Shown: one piece after another, positions 16,008 to 25,469 of the stretch
How positions within the stretch are numbered: the first letter of the stretch is position 1
How the letters are laid out: the number at the start of each line of letters is the position of its first letter
Assembly: GCA_945881775.1 (NCBI GenBank)
Contig: CAMCVE010000002.1
Location: forward strand, 112,001 to 176,000
From: Bacteriovorax stolpii
GTDB lineage: Bacteria > Bdellovibrionota > UBA2428
DNA length: 64,000 nucleotides
Reading direction: 5' to 3'
The notes under the pieces: generated by a model
The model's database searches: none
The model's input: only the letters and a program-made list of their open reading frames with translations
Told to the model about the DNA's origin: nothing
Position numbers and translations under genes: made by a program

Positions 16008-16748
16008 TTAGTTGTAGAAATGCAGTTTGAGCGAGATCTCGCCGAGGAAACCACCGAACCTGGCGGGTACCTTTGCCCCGGCGCTGTCCGAAAACTCGCC
16101 GACAGCGCGAGCCTGTCCCATAAAGCTTGCCGCCTCGGCGACGCTCCAGTTTGCCTTCATCCCGTACTGATAACCCGCGAAAATTGAGAGTGCCCAGAGG
16201 TCTCCGAGCCAGATCTCGGGCTGAAGTCCGACGCCCGCAAGCAGCGAGGTCGACTGCAGATTCAGAATTTCTGCGGCACTCGCCGAGGTGAAATTCACTT
16301 TCAGGCGTTGAAGCACGTATTCGCCGTTCAGTGTGAGTTTCAGCTGAAAGCGGTCGCTTTGCATGAGACCCACGCCCGCATTGATTCCTGCTCCGTAGCT
16401 GCGGAAGGTGAATGTGCCCGTACCCTCTTGAGTTCCGGTCGCAGCCCAAGAGCCTGATCTGTTGATCATGTAACGAAAATAGGTTTCGATCTCTGCGTTG
16501 CCACGTGTGAGGAAGTATCCCGCTTTGAGTGGAAGCAAGAGAATGCCGTCTGAGCCACTCGTGGTGGTGCCTGTCGGCGCGAGACCGGGAACGGGGTCGT
16601 AAGCGTTCACAGTGTCGATCCAATATTTGTAGGCTCCGGCGCCCAGCGTGAGTCCGCTCTGGCTGTCGAGAAATCCGGTGTTTTTAGCGAGGGCGGGTGC
16701 TGACCCGAAAAGCAGGCATAGTGCCGTCGCGCGAGCGGAGAATCTCAT
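16008..16748 (-). CDS. Outer-membrane beta-barrel-like protein
   Basis: 246 aa. A signal peptide (FSARATALCLLFGSAPALA) is followed by alternating hydrophobic/polar strands rich in Tyr, Gly and Leu (GLTLGAGAYKYWID, LPLKAGYFL, FRSYGAGINAGVGLM, LNGEYVLQRLKV, SIFAGYQYG). The C-terminus GEISLKLHFYN ends in the aromatic pattern typical of BAM substrates. Probably an 8-10 stranded porin-like or OmpA-like barrel; no specific function can be given. Confidence 0.65.
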   Translation of the reverse strand: MRFSARATALCLLFGSAPALAKNTGFLDSQSGLTLGAGAYKYWIDTVNAYDPVPGLAPTGTTTSGSDGILLLPLKAGYFLTRGNAEIETYFRYMINRSGSWAATGTQEGTGTFTFRSYGAGINAGVGLMQSDRFQLKLTLNGEYVLQRLKVNFTSASAAEILNLQSTSLLAGVGLQPEIWLGDLWALSIFAGYQYGMKANWSVAEAASFMGQARAVGEFSDSAGAKVPARFGGFLGEISLKLHFYN

Positions 16749-16792
16749 GTGCTTAGATTACTACGGCTTGGGTGGCGGCAAAGGAACTTTGG

Positions 16793-19700
16793 TCACGGGG
16801 AAGCGTCAGGATTTTGGATTTTCATGAGACGATTCCACACCAGCAGACGCGAAGGGATACCGCTCTCGAGCCACACGGTAAGACGCTCGATGTCGGCGGA
16901 GCTTAGCTTCTCGATTTGAGGCCAGAATCTGGCGAGCTCGGTGCTCTGTGCGAGCTCGGTGATCAGGTGGAGCCAAGCCTTTTTTGGCGTGCTTTCAAAA
17001 GCCACCAGGATCTGACGCAAGCGTGAGAGCTCGTGGTCGCGAGTGGTCTCAGATTTGCTTCGCTGCCTTGCAGCCCATGGCAGAAACACGCGCGTGTGGG
17101 TGTCCTTGAGAAGAGTGAGCAGAGCTGTGCTCTCGCGGTTCAGAAGCGTCATGAGCGCCGGATCTTCAAAGACAAGTGTCATCAGCGAAGCCGTTGCTCC
17201 TCGGAGCAGCCAGAGGTCTTGGCGCATTTGTCCCGCTGCGAGGGCGCGAAGATCCGCGGGTGGAGTGCGATCTATGAATTGGCGTAGGTTGCGTGCGAGG
17301 GTCTCGATCACGCGATCGGAAACGGCCGCGCGCGTGTTTGTCTCCAGGGCGCTCGTCCACGTCGCATTGGGGTCAAATGCCGTCGAGAGAAGTCGGATGA
17401 AACCGAACTGGTGCAGAGCCATGAGTGACTTCACGGTGGCGTTGGTGAAGCGTCCGCGTGAGTCTCGGAAGAGATCAAGCACTCGTGACGCTCTCAAGAG
17501 ATCGGTGTGCAGGCGTCTCTCATCTCGCAAAGCTCTCACGATAAAACGAGCATTCTCGAGACGACCCAGCAGCCCCTCACCGGGATCATTCACAAGGCTT
17601 GCGAGTCCGATACCGAGTCCGAGAAGTCCGTCTTTGGCTTCGAGCCACTCGACCACCTCGGCAGGTGTGCGAAGTTTAGACCAGGATTGGAGCACGCCAC
17701 CGATTGTTCCCGGCGAAGAAATCACGGGAATCTGCAGTTCCCAGAAAAGCAAATCAAGGGCGTCGGTTGCGCTGATCGTGATCGTTTCCATTCTGCCTTG
17801 GCCTGTCCAGAACGGCATTCGGAAGCGCTGGCGTTGGAGATTTATAAGCGATCGCTTTGAGGGAAGTGTTGCGGCGTCTGAGCTGATCCAGTGAAGGATG
17901 CGCTTAAAGAAGGCGGGCTCAAGTAGCACATTGCGCAGCTCGACATCCGTGAAGAATTTGGGGTCGATCTCCGAAGCGCGCTCCCAGCGGTAGGCGCGCA
18001 TGCCCGCACTCGTCGGAGTGAGGGGTTTTGCGAGCGTCGCGCGCAGAGGATTCCACAGTCTTGCAAAGGTGTCGTCCCAGGGATGTTTCGGATATTTTTT
18101 CATGAGATCGCCGAACTGTGAGAGCACGTCAACGCTAGTGGCCACGGGCACGCCCGTATCGCGGATCCAAGCAAGGAGTGGATTCCAGATCTTGCGCGCC
18201 ATGAGAGGCGAGGCAAGTTCAAGAATGTCGGGGTGGTGGGCCGCTTGCAACGCGTTCCCAGAGGTTGGGAGTTTCCAGAGCTCGTGAACAAAGGATGGGG
18301 GCGTGGGTAGTCCCCTCGTGGCCAGGCAGCTCTCGATCGAGTTGAGTCGAGTTTCCTTAAGGCAATTGCCTATGAGTGCGCGCGCACGCTTGAGCTCCTC
18401 GGAAAGAGGGCCTTCCTCGCTGGCGACCGGGCTTCGGTAGCGTGGCGGGCTAGGGCTCGTCTCAGGCTTGCGACGCACGTTGAGGATCCATTCCAAAAAG
18501 CGGAGAGTGTCGCGACCGGTTTCGCTGTCCCACGCCTCGGCAGCGTCGACGAGACCTCCGGGACTCAGCGTCTGGGCGAGTGTCCAAATTTCTTGCAAGA
18601 CGGGTGCGGGCACGCGTGAAACCTCTTCAAGCCACGAGGCCCAAAGGGGGTCTTTGCGCACCAGGTCGATGAGCTCAGGGGGAAGCGTGACAGGACCTTC
18701 GGGCAAATCCGCAAAGAGCGGTGCGAGGTTCTCGAAGCCGCGAATCCATTCCTTGAGAGCCACGGGATCGCGCTGCAGCGACTCCACAAGTGTCGTGGCG
18801 ACTGTCGAATCAAAGAGCCAAGCAAGGAGCGGGTTCTTGATCTCGCCTTCGGTCGAGGTCTTGGCCGCTACGAGAATGAGCTCCTGACCGGGAGCGACCC
18901 AATCAAGACCCCGAGAAATGGCGAAGAAGTCTTGAAGCGGCTCCCAGAGATCAAAAATCCACACGAGTGCCTCTTTGACGTGATTTTGTTCGAGAGCTCG
19001 CGCACGAGGTCGGCAGACGCGAGACCAATACGAAAATCCTTGCTGCACGGAATTCAGGAACCGCTCGGGATTATTCCGGTCTGCGCGGAAGAACTCCATG
19101 GTCTGTGCCATCGGAGAGTCGGTGAGAACAGGGACTTGGGCGGAGTCGCAGCTTTGCGTCGACGAAAGCATAGCGAGCGCGTCGAGCTTTTCGGAGTCAC
19201 TCGCAAGATTTCCAAAAATCCCGCGCGCCAGACCCAAAAGCTGTGACGTGTCCACTCCGGGAGCTGCAATTCCTGAGAGCAGTGCAGCCACGGGCGGATG
19301 CAGTTCGCTAAGGAGTTTCCCTCCAGCTTCAAGACGCGCCCATTCCACGATCCAGTCGATGAGCAGCTCGGGGCGATCGTGGAGGAGCTCATTGATGTGA
19401 ATGAGCGAGGACTGAAGCCAGGGAAGGGCCCTCACAAACGTGGGCTTCGAGGCCACTTTAAATAGAAACGGATCGCGCACAAAGGGCGAGATCTGCGGTG
19501 CTACGCTGCGTGTTTTTTCGAGGAGTCGAGCGAGGTCCGCGCGCTTTGAGGGATCTTGAAAGGCCTCGGTGAGGTAGCGGCTCAGATGCTCGAAGCGCTC
19601 CGGCGGCGTTTCTTGGACACGGAGGGAGGTTTCCGGGCTCTTGCTAAACAGGCAGCTCAGCACGTTCTGCGTGAGGGTTGGGGTCCAGACCTTGGACTGG

Positions 19701-19879
19701 AGGGCGATCTTCGAGCAGGCCTCACTGGACTGAGGCAGAGGGGCCTCGTCGGGAGCCTTCTCGGTGCAGGCTGCTAAGTATAATGGGGCCAAAAAAGCCA
19801 AGGACTTTAAGATCCTAGAGCCACGTCTGACACTCTGAGCCACGTAGGGGGTGCTAGCGATAATATGGCTCCGAGTCAA
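16793..19879 (-). CDS. Very large predicted lipoprotein of unknown function
   Basis: 1028 aa from TTG 19879; GTG 19843 would leave a neater 26-residue signal. Both end in lipobox LAAC (YLAACTEKAPDE). The mature protein is Trp/Leu/Arg-rich and looks almost wholly helical, with recurring LxxL-W-x-D segments (LPWLQSSLIHINELL, FLEWILNVRRKP, LLAWIRDTG) that suggest a solenoid, though I see no regular repeat. No enzyme motif. Such giant lipoproteins are usually lineage-specific. Divergent from the subtilase gene at 19961. Confidence 0.7.
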   Translation of the reverse strand: MTRSHIIASTPYVAQSVRRGSRILKSLAFLAPLYLAACTEKAPDEAPLPQSSEACSKIALQSKVWTPTLTQNVLSCLFSKSPETSLRVQETPPERFEHLSRYLTEAFQDPSKRADLARLLEKTRSVAPQISPFVRDPFLFKVASKPTFVRALPWLQSSLIHINELLHDRPELLIDWIVEWARLEAGGKLLSELHPPVAALLSGIAAPGVDTSQLLGLARGIFGNLASDSEKLDALAMLSSTQSCDSAQVPVLTDSPMAQTMEFFRADRNNPERFLNSVQQGFSYWSRVCRPRARALEQNHVKEALVWIFDLWEPLQDFFAISRGLDWVAPGQELILVAAKTSTEGEIKNPLLAWLFDSTVATTLVESLQRDPVALKEWIRGFENLAPLFADLPEGPVTLPPELIDLVRKDPLWASWLEEVSRVPAPVLQEIWTLAQTLSPGGLVDAAEAWDSETGRDTLRFLEWILNVRRKPETSPSPPRYRSPVASEEGPLSEELKRARALIGNCLKETRLNSIESCLATRGLPTPPSFVHELWKLPTSGNALQAAHHPDILELASPLMARKIWNPLLAWIRDTGVPVATSVDVLSQFGDLMKKYPKHPWDDTFARLWNPLRATLAKPLTPTSAGMRAYRWERASEIDPKFFTDVELRNVLLEPAFFKRILHWISSDAATLPSKRSLINLQRQRFRMPFWTGQGRMETITISATDALDLLFWELQIPVISSPGTIGGVLQSWSKLRTPAEVVEWLEAKDGLLGLGIGLASLVNDPGEGLLGRLENARFIVRALRDERRLHTDLLRASRVLDLFRDSRGRFTNATVKSLMALHQFGFIRLLSTAFDPNATWTSALETNTRAAVSDRVIETLARNLRQFIDRTPPADLRALAAGQMRQDLWLLRGATASLMTLVFEDPALMTLLNRESTALLTLLKDTHTRVFLPWAARQRSKSETTRDHELSRLRQILVAFESTPKKAWLHLITELAQSTELARFWPQIEKLSSADIERLTVWLESGIPSRLLVWNRLMKIQNPDASP

Positions 19880-19960
19880 TTAATTTAAGGTCTTGAAACT
19901 ATTTCACTTCTTCACGGTATTCTTACGCAATAATGCGGTGCGACAATTTAGAATGATTAA

Positions 19961-21154
19961 GTGCGAAACTCCCGCTGTCTAGCTGTGATGTCGGTGCTGA
20001 TGTCGAGCCTTACTCTAAGTGCCTGTTTGAGCAAAAAAAGCAGTGGCGCTGCTTCAGGCCCCCTTCCGTTTAAGACTCCGAGCACTCCCTTAATTTCTAC
20101 ATTCCTTTTCAACGCGAGCGATGTTGCCGAGCCCGATGACCCCGATGGCTTTGCGGGCAGTCAATACGACGTCTTCGAAGCTCTTCGCGCGAGCTCTGCC
20201 TGGTACAAGCAAACGGACTGCCGCGCGATACGAATCGGTGTTGTCGACTCGGGAGTCGATACGGCGCACCCCGATCTCGATGGCAACCTCGAAGGTGTCG
20301 GGCGAAACTTCATCAACGGAACAACGGACGTCATGGACGGACAGGGACATGGAACTCACGTCGCGGGTCTCATCGCGGCTGAGGGAAACAACGGACAGGG
20401 AACAACGGGTGTTTGCTGGCAGGCCAAGCTTATTGTGGCGAAGGTCGCCGACGACGCTGGTAGTGCCTTCCTTTCTGATGTGGTCGATGGACTCGAGTGG
20501 GTCCTCGACAACAATGCTCGGGTGGTTAACATCTCGATGGGCACCTACGTTCCGGGCACGACGCTCAGTGAGCACAATCAATTTGAAGACGCGTTTGCAG
20601 GTGTCTCCGCAAAAGCCGAGCAGAAAGACGTGCTGATCGTGGCGGCTGCGGGCAACGCGGGCGCAAACTCTGACACCAATCGCACCTATCCAGCCAATCT
20701 CGTCAGCAGCAGAGTGATTGCTGTCGCCAACAACTTGGAAGGGCAGGTCTCACAACCCTCTAGGGCTCCTCTCGAAGCGCTCTACCTGGGCTCAAATTAC
20801 GGGGGCCGTACCGTTCATGTCTCCGCTCCTGGCTTTGCGCTTCTCAGCACAGTTCGTAACTGCGTCGGGACTCGCGACCCTAAAACCAAGACCTGCTTGA
20901 GCGGGAACTTCACGTCGATGTATGACAGAAAAAGCGGAACCAGCATGGCGGCCCCGCTCGTAACCGGCACGCTCGCGCTCATGTGGAACCATATCGGAGT
21001 CGGTGGCATCTCGGGAGCCGCACTCGGCGAGCTTTTCCTGAATTACCTTGAACCCCATACCACGGGGTCGCTCGGCGAACCCGGCAAGTTCCTTCTGACC
21101 GGAGCCAAGCTCGACATGGGCAATGCCCTCGAAGCCGCCGCGCAGTATCCCTAA
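19961..21154 (+). CDS. Subtilisin-like (S8) serine protease lipoprotein without propeptide
   Basis: 397 aa. A lipobox LSAC (Cys about residue 22) follows the signal segment; an ATG at 19988 is an alternative start. Catalytic Asp is in GVVDSGVDTAHPD (D96), His in GQGHGTHVAGLIA (H130), oxyanion Asn in VAAAGNAG, and Ser in SGTSMAAPLVTG (S328). The 70 residues before the domain (AEPDDPDGFAGSQYDVF) are too short and unlike an S8 propeptide. The next gene encodes a propeptide-like domain. It probably acts in the periplasm or on the outer membrane. Confidence 0.9.
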   Translation: MRNSRCLAVMSVLMSSLTLSACLSKKSSGAASGPLPFKTPSTPLISTFLFNASDVAEPDDPDGFAGSQYDVFEALRASSAWYKQTDCRAIRIGVVDSGVDTAHPDLDGNLEGVGRNFINGTTDVMDGQGHGTHVAGLIAAEGNNGQGTTGVCWQAKLIVAKVADDAGSAFLSDVVDGLEWVLDNNARVVNISMGTYVPGTTLSEHNQFEDAFAGVSAKAEQKDVLIVAAAGNAGANSDTNRTYPANLVSSRVIAVANNLEGQVSQPSRAPLEALYLGSNYGGRTVHVSAPGFALLSTVRNCVGTRDPKTKTCLSGNFTSMYDRKSGTSMAAPLVTGTLALMWNHIGVGGISGAALGELFLNYLEPHTTGSLGEPGKFLLTGAKLDMGNALEAAAQYP

Positions 21155-21196
21155 GACATTTCTCTCAGCCCGCAAAAACCGCTACACTGGAGCTCT

Positions 21197-21883
21197 GTGA
21201 GAGCATTATCATCTTGGCGTTTGTGGGTGTTTATGAGCGGCGCCGCGCTGATGCTTGCGTTTGGAATTGCGCGCCGTGATCGCATCGCCAAAATTTTTGG
21301 AAGCTCGGAGAGCGCAGTGCCCAAGGCGCTGCGGCCTGACGCTGATGTTCTGCCCCCAACAAATCTGTCGCAAGAACCCCCGTTGAATTCAGTAGCCTCG
21401 AAGGGCGATAGCAGCGAAGAGGCTGCGGCCCCGGATCCGCAGGAGACGCACAAAGTGCTGAGTTCTGATGAGGAGGTGCAAAGTTGGGGGGCACCTGTGA
21501 TCGAAGGCAATGTGCGCTTAGAAGACTCGCGTCTCGCGCATCAGGCTGTTTACCGCACGAAGCTCAAATACCCCCTGATTATGGTGCAGCAGATTTGGAA
21601 AACTTCTGATGCAGAGCCGAAAGTGAAAGACTATGTGGGCGAGAGAAAGATGGTCGCCGATCACCTTGTGGTGCGTTTGCGCGATGTTCAAGATCTGGCA
21701 GTTTTCGAGCAGAAGATTGCTCGAGACGGCATGTCACTTAGAAAACAGATGTACGCGGGGGGACTTTACTTGGTGAGCTTCCCTCTCGAGAACATCGACA
21801 CCTATCAGATCATGCAACGGCGTCTGATGGAACTGCCCGAAGTGAAATCGGTGACGCCGGACATCTATGGACGAGGCTTCTAG
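21197..21883 (+). CDS. Membrane-anchored propeptide/I9-like protein next to the S8 protease
   Basis: 228 aa. One N-terminal membrane helix (WRLWVFMSGAALMLAFG), a long acidic/Pro-rich linker, then a C-terminal domain: DHLVVRLRDVQDLAVFEQKI, GGLYLVSFPLENIDTY, and MQRRLMELPEVKSVTPDIYG. That order (LVVRL strand, helix, strand, helix, V-x-V-TPD ending) is the pattern of S8 propeptides and I9 inhibitors. It starts 42 bp after the protease that lacks such a domain, so it may act in trans as chaperone or inhibitor. Function is inference. Confidence 0.6.
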   Translation: MRALSSWRLWVFMSGAALMLAFGIARRDRIAKIFGSSESAVPKALRPDADVLPPTNLSQEPPLNSVASKGDSSEEAAAPDPQETHKVLSSDEEVQSWGAPVIEGNVRLEDSRLAHQAVYRTKLKYPLIMVQQIWKTSDAEPKVKDYVGERKMVADHLVVRLRDVQDLAVFEQKIARDGMSLRKQMYAGGLYLVSFPLENIDTYQIMQRRLMELPEVKSVTPDIYGRGF

Positions 21884-21895
21884 AATCCGCGACCT

Positions 21896-22159
21896 TTAGG
21901 CCGCGGAGGTGAAGAGCGTGCCGTCGATAAAGCAGTAGAGGTAGGCGGAGATCACGTCGTCGCCCACGAGCTGCAATTCGTAATCTTCGATACCTGTGAT
22001 TGCTTTGAGTTCCACGAGAGCTTGGTCTGAGAGAGGACGACGTGCCACGAGGCAGAGTTTGTCTTCTTTGAGATCCAGGGGAATGATGCGGAGACGTTCC
22101 ATGACATCCACGGGGATCAGCTTTTGGACTTGGGGGTTGAACGTTAACGAAGAAGCCAT
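21896..22159 (-). CDS. Stand-alone MshEN / GspE N-terminal-like domain
   Basis: 87 aa, start behind AAGGA. The sequence QKLIPVDVMERLRIIPLDLK, DKLCLVARRPLSDQALVELK and DDVISAYLYCF follows the type II secretion ATPase N-terminal pattern (iP..l......lPl......l.va..dP.d..al..l). In full-length proteins this domain precedes the ATPase and in MshE binds c-di-GMP. Here nothing follows it. It may be a small c-di-GMP or secretion-machine adaptor. Convergent with the propeptide-like gene. Confidence 0.55.
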   Translation of the reverse strand: MASSLTFNPQVQKLIPVDVMERLRIIPLDLKEDKLCLVARRPLSDQALVELKAITGIEDYELQLVGDDVISAYLYCFIDGTLFTSAA

Positions 22160-22456
22160 TTGTTTAATATCCTTCCAACGACAGTGTGACGTACGTACCG
22201 CATCAACTTACATGTGCCCTACAGTCTCCGGATCGGTTCAAGGACGTTTTCCTTAAAGGATTCTTTTGTTAAGAATCAACACGTTGACGAGTGCCCCAAA
22301 GACAGAACTCCACGGCCTTTGTCGCAAGTTTAGACAGGGTGGATCTTCAAGAACCTGAAATCATGGAGCACGGCGCGGAGTGTAGAGAGACTAGGGATTG
22401 TCTAAACATTTGTGAACCCGAGCGGCAAAGCCGGGTAGAATACATCCAATCTTTAT
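22160..22456. promoter_or_regulatory. Intergenic region upstream of uvrB
   Basis: About 300 bp without a gene. GATTCTT-TTGTT-AAGAATC (22259-22277) is a perfect 7-bp inverted repeat, preceded by TCCTT-A-AAGGA (22250-22260). TAGAAT at 22436-22441 is a plausible uvrB -10 giving a leader of about nine bases with no Shine-Dalgarno sequence. I found no LexA box of either the CTGT-N8-ACAG or GTTC type. Confidence 0.4.
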
Positions 22457-24517
22457 ATGAGTGAGTCGGAAAAGTTCAAGATTGTTACGGATTTCAAGCC
22501 TGCGGGCGACCAGCCGCGGGCGATCGAAGAACTTGTCGAGGGTCTTGAGCGAGGGTTGAAATACCAGACGCTCATGGGCGTCACCGGATCCGGAAAAACT
22601 TTCACGATGGCGCAGGTCGTGAACAAGGTGAACCGCCCCACACTCGTTCTGGCGCCCAACAAGACACTCGCCGCTCAGTTGTACTCGGAGTTCAAGGCGC
22701 TCTTTCCGAACAATGCCGTTGAGTATTTCGTCTCCTACTACGACTACTACCAGCCCGAGGCGTACATCCCAGCGACCGACACCTTCATCGAAAAAGATTC
22801 GGCGATCAACGACGAGATCGACAAGCTCCGACATTCGGCGACGCGTTCGCTCTTTGAACGTCGTGACGTGCTCATCGTCGCAAGTGTTTCCTGCATCTAT
22901 GGCCTTGGAAGTCCCGAAGCCTACCGCAAAATGCTTATTCTCCTTTCGAAGGGAGAAAAAATGAAACGCGATGACCTCCTCAGAAGGCTCATCGAAGTGA
23001 ACTACACGCGCAGCGATATCGATTTTCACCGGGGAACTTTCCGCGTGCGTGGAGACACGGTCGACGTGTTTCCTGCCTACGAAGGTCTGCGAGCGATACG
23101 TATTCAGTTTTTTGGAAACGAGATCGAGTCTCTCGATGAGCTCGATCCGCTCACGGGTGTGCGACTCACTTCGCTCAACAAAATCGGAATCTATCCCGGA
23201 TCCCACTATGTGGTTGATCCGGTGTCCCGCAAAGATGCCATCAAACAGATTCAAGAAGAGCTCAGGCAGCGACTTGTAGAGCTCAAATCCCTAGGGAAAC
23301 TCCTCGAAGCGCAACGACTTGAGCAGCGCACCCTCTACGACATCGAGATGATGCAGGAAGTGGGTTATTGCCCCGGCGTCGAAAACTATTCGAGATTTTT
23401 CGCAGGTCAAAAGGCGGGAGATCCGCCCCCGACGCTTCTCGATTATTTTCCTGACGGCTGGCTGCTTGTGGCTGACGAGAGCCACGTGTCGATCCCGCAG
23501 ATTGGCGGGATGTACCGAGGCGACCGTGCGCGCAAGATGAATCTTGTGGAGCATGGGTTCCGACTTCCCAGTGCCCTAGACAATCGACCCCTGAAGTTCG
23601 AAGAGTTTGAAGAGCTGGTTCAGACTTCTGTTTTTGTAAGTGCGACTCCCTCTGATTACGAAATGAAAAAGTCCGAAGGACGTGTGATCGAACAGATTAT
23701 CCGGCCAACGGGACTCCTCGATCCCACAATCGAAATTCGTCCCGCAAAAGAGCAAGTGAAAGACTTACTCCTGAGGTGTCGCGAGCGAGTCAAGCTCGGA
23801 GACCGCATTCTCGTCACGACGCTCACAAAGAAAATGGCTGAAGATCTGACGGAATATTTTCAAGAGCAGGGCATGCGCGTGCGCTACATGCATTCGGATA
23901 TTGAAACTTTGGAGCGTATCGAGATTCTTCGCGATCTTCGCGACGGAAAATTCGATGTTCTCGTGGGTATCAACCTCTTGCGAGAGGGTCTGGACTTGCC
24001 CGAGGTTTCGCTCGTGGCGATTCTTGATGCGGACAAGGAAGGCTTCCTTCGTTCGCGCACAGCGCTGATTCAAACCTTCGGTCGCGCCGCACGAAACGTC
24101 AAAGGGCACGTGATCCTCTATGCGGACCGGATCACACGGAGCATGCGCGAGGCCATCGACGAAACAGAGCGCCGCCGCACGATTCAGGCGGCTCACAACC
24201 TCGAGCACGGAATCACGCCGACGACGACCACGCGCTCTGGAAAATCCGATGTCACCGACCGAGTCGATCGAGACACTCACTCCAAAGACGAGCGCGGAAA
24301 GTCCGATGGGTCCGTCGAGTCTCAGCTTGGGGATCAGATCGACGAAGGGCTCAAGACGCCGCAAGATTTCCGTCGACGTATTTCCGAACTCGAAGCTCAG
24401 ATGCGCCTGGCCGCAAGGGAGCTTCGTTTTGAGGAGGCTGCGGGCGTGCGCGACAAACTCATGAAAGTGAAACAGCTAGAGCTGTTTTCCCATGGCAGCG
24501 GAGATCCTATTTTATGA
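22457..24517 (+). CDS. uvrB: Excinuclease ABC subunit B
   Basis: 686 aa. Walker A is [12 protein letters not shown]; the beta-hairpin that probes damaged DNA is [39 protein letters not shown] follows. [18 protein letters not shown] is motif II, and [14 protein letters not shown] with [16 protein letters not shown] belong to the second helicase lobe. The C-terminal UVR motif ([20 protein letters not shown]) contacts UvrC. Complete. Overlaps the histidine kinase by ATGA. Confidence 0.98.
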   Translation: MSESEKFKIVTDFKPAGDQPRAIEELVEGLERGLKYQTLMGVTGSGKTFTMAQVVNKVNRPTLVLAPNKTLAAQLYSEFKALFPNNAVEYFVSYYDYYQPEAYIPATDTFIEKDSAINDEIDKLRHSATRSLFERRDVLIVASVSCIYGLGSPEAYRKMLILLSKGEKMKRDDLLRRLIEVNYTRSDIDFHRGTFRVRGDTVDVFPAYEGLRAIRIQFFGNEIESLDELDPLTGVRLTSLNKIGIYPGSHYVVDPVSRKDAIKQIQEELRQRLVELKSLGKLLEAQRLEQRTLYDIEMMQEVGYCPGVENYSRFFAGQKAGDPPPTLLDYFPDGWLLVADESHVSIPQIGGMYRGDRARKMNLVEHGFRLPSALDNRPLKFEEFEELVQTSVFVSATPSDYEMKKSEGRVIEQIIRPTGLLDPTIEIRPAKEQVKDLLLRCRERVKLGDRILVTTLTKKMAEDLTEYFQEQGMRVRYMHSDIETLERIEILRDLRDGKFDVLVGINLLREGLDLPEVSLVAILDADKEGFLRSRTALIQTFGRAARNVKGHVILYADRITRSMREAIDETERRRTIQAAHNLEHGITPTTTTRSGKSDVTDRVDRDTHSKDERGKSDGSVESQLGDQIDEGLKTPQDFRRRISELEAQMRLAARELRFEEAAGVRDKLMKVKQLELFSHGSGDPIL

Positions 24518-25425
24518 AGGCAGCCAAAAAGAAAACCAAACCGAAGTCCAAGCCCCTCGAGCTGCGGGCTTTGAGTGAAGAGGTGCGTTCGCTCAAACGC
24601 AAGTTGTGGGTTGCCGAGCGCATGCGCTTCGAAGCCGTCACGAGGCAACCGGGAACCGGCCTTCGTGAAGCATGGGATGGAAAGCTACTGGCGGCGGGCG
24701 TTGCGCATGAGTTCAACAACATACTCGGCGCAGCAGATGGCCACGCTGAGTGGGCGCTCGAATCGGGGTCGCCGGGCGACATGCGGGAAGCTCTCGAAGT
24801 GGTCAGACAGGCCTGTGCTCGCAGTTTGAAAATCACAAAATCTCTTCAGGGGCTGCCTTCGCTCCGTGAGGAGTCGGCGGGTGTGTTTTCACTCTCAAAA
24901 GTTGCTCGTGATCTGAGTCAGCACTTTCGTCCGCTTGCGGTCAAATCCGGTGTTTCACTGAAGGTGGATCTTCCTGAGCTCGACCTCTACGGACAGGACT
25001 CCCAACTTTTTGAAGTGCTCGTGAACCTCGTAAAAAATTCTTTCGAGGCTCTTCTTTCTGCTGCCACTGTGTCACCCGAAGTCGTGTGTTCCGGACGTCT
25101 CGTAGGAAAGATGCAAATCAAGATCGTCGTGAGCGACAATGGCCCCGGAATTTCGCCGGCTTTCCGCGAACGCGTGTTTCATCCCTTTTTTACGACCAAG
25201 GGTCGCCTTAAAGAAATGCTGGAATCCGATAAAGAGCGGCCCCCGAGCGCCGTCCTGGCGGCCACCCAGGGGGGCAGTGGCTTGGGTCTGTTTTTATCGC
25301 GCAGCATTATTCAGGCCCTTGGCGGACGCCTCGAGCATCTGGCCTCAAGTTCGGGCGCTCGCTTTCAGATTTCGCTGCCGCTAGCGTCAAAACGCCGACT
25401 TAAAAATGTGACCCAAAAGACTTAA
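24514..25425 (+). CDS. Soluble histidine kinase without a sensor domain
   Basis: 303 aa. A short basic N-terminus leads into the H-box [15 protein letters not shown] (His about 65), the N-box [13 protein letters not shown]1 DNGPGIS, F-box FHPFFTTKG and G2 [10 protein letters not shown]. HExNN and HPFFTTK resemble the NtrB-like HPK4 class. There is no membrane span or PAS/GAF domain, so a partner must supply the signal. It starts inside the uvrB stop, and the next gene, with a pseudo-receiver-like N-terminus, starts 44 bp on. Confidence 0.88.
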   Translation: MKAAKKKTKPKSKPLELRALSEEVRSLKRKLWVAERMRFEAVTRQPGTGLREAWDGKLLAAGVAHEFNNILGAADGHAEWALESGSPGDMREALEVVRQACARSLKITKSLQGLPSLREESAGVFSLSKVARDLSQHFRPLAVKSGVSLKVDLPELDLYGQDSQLFEVLVNLVKNSFEALLSAATVSPEVVCSGRLVGKMQIKIVVSDNGPGISPAFRERVFHPFFTTKGRLKEMLESDKERPPSAVLAATQGGSGLGLFLSRSIIQALGGRLEHLASSSGARFQISLPLASKRRLKNVTQKT

Positions 25426-25469
25426 CCAAGCCCTCATATTTTTCAGGTTTCCGACCGAAAAGAGAGGAG

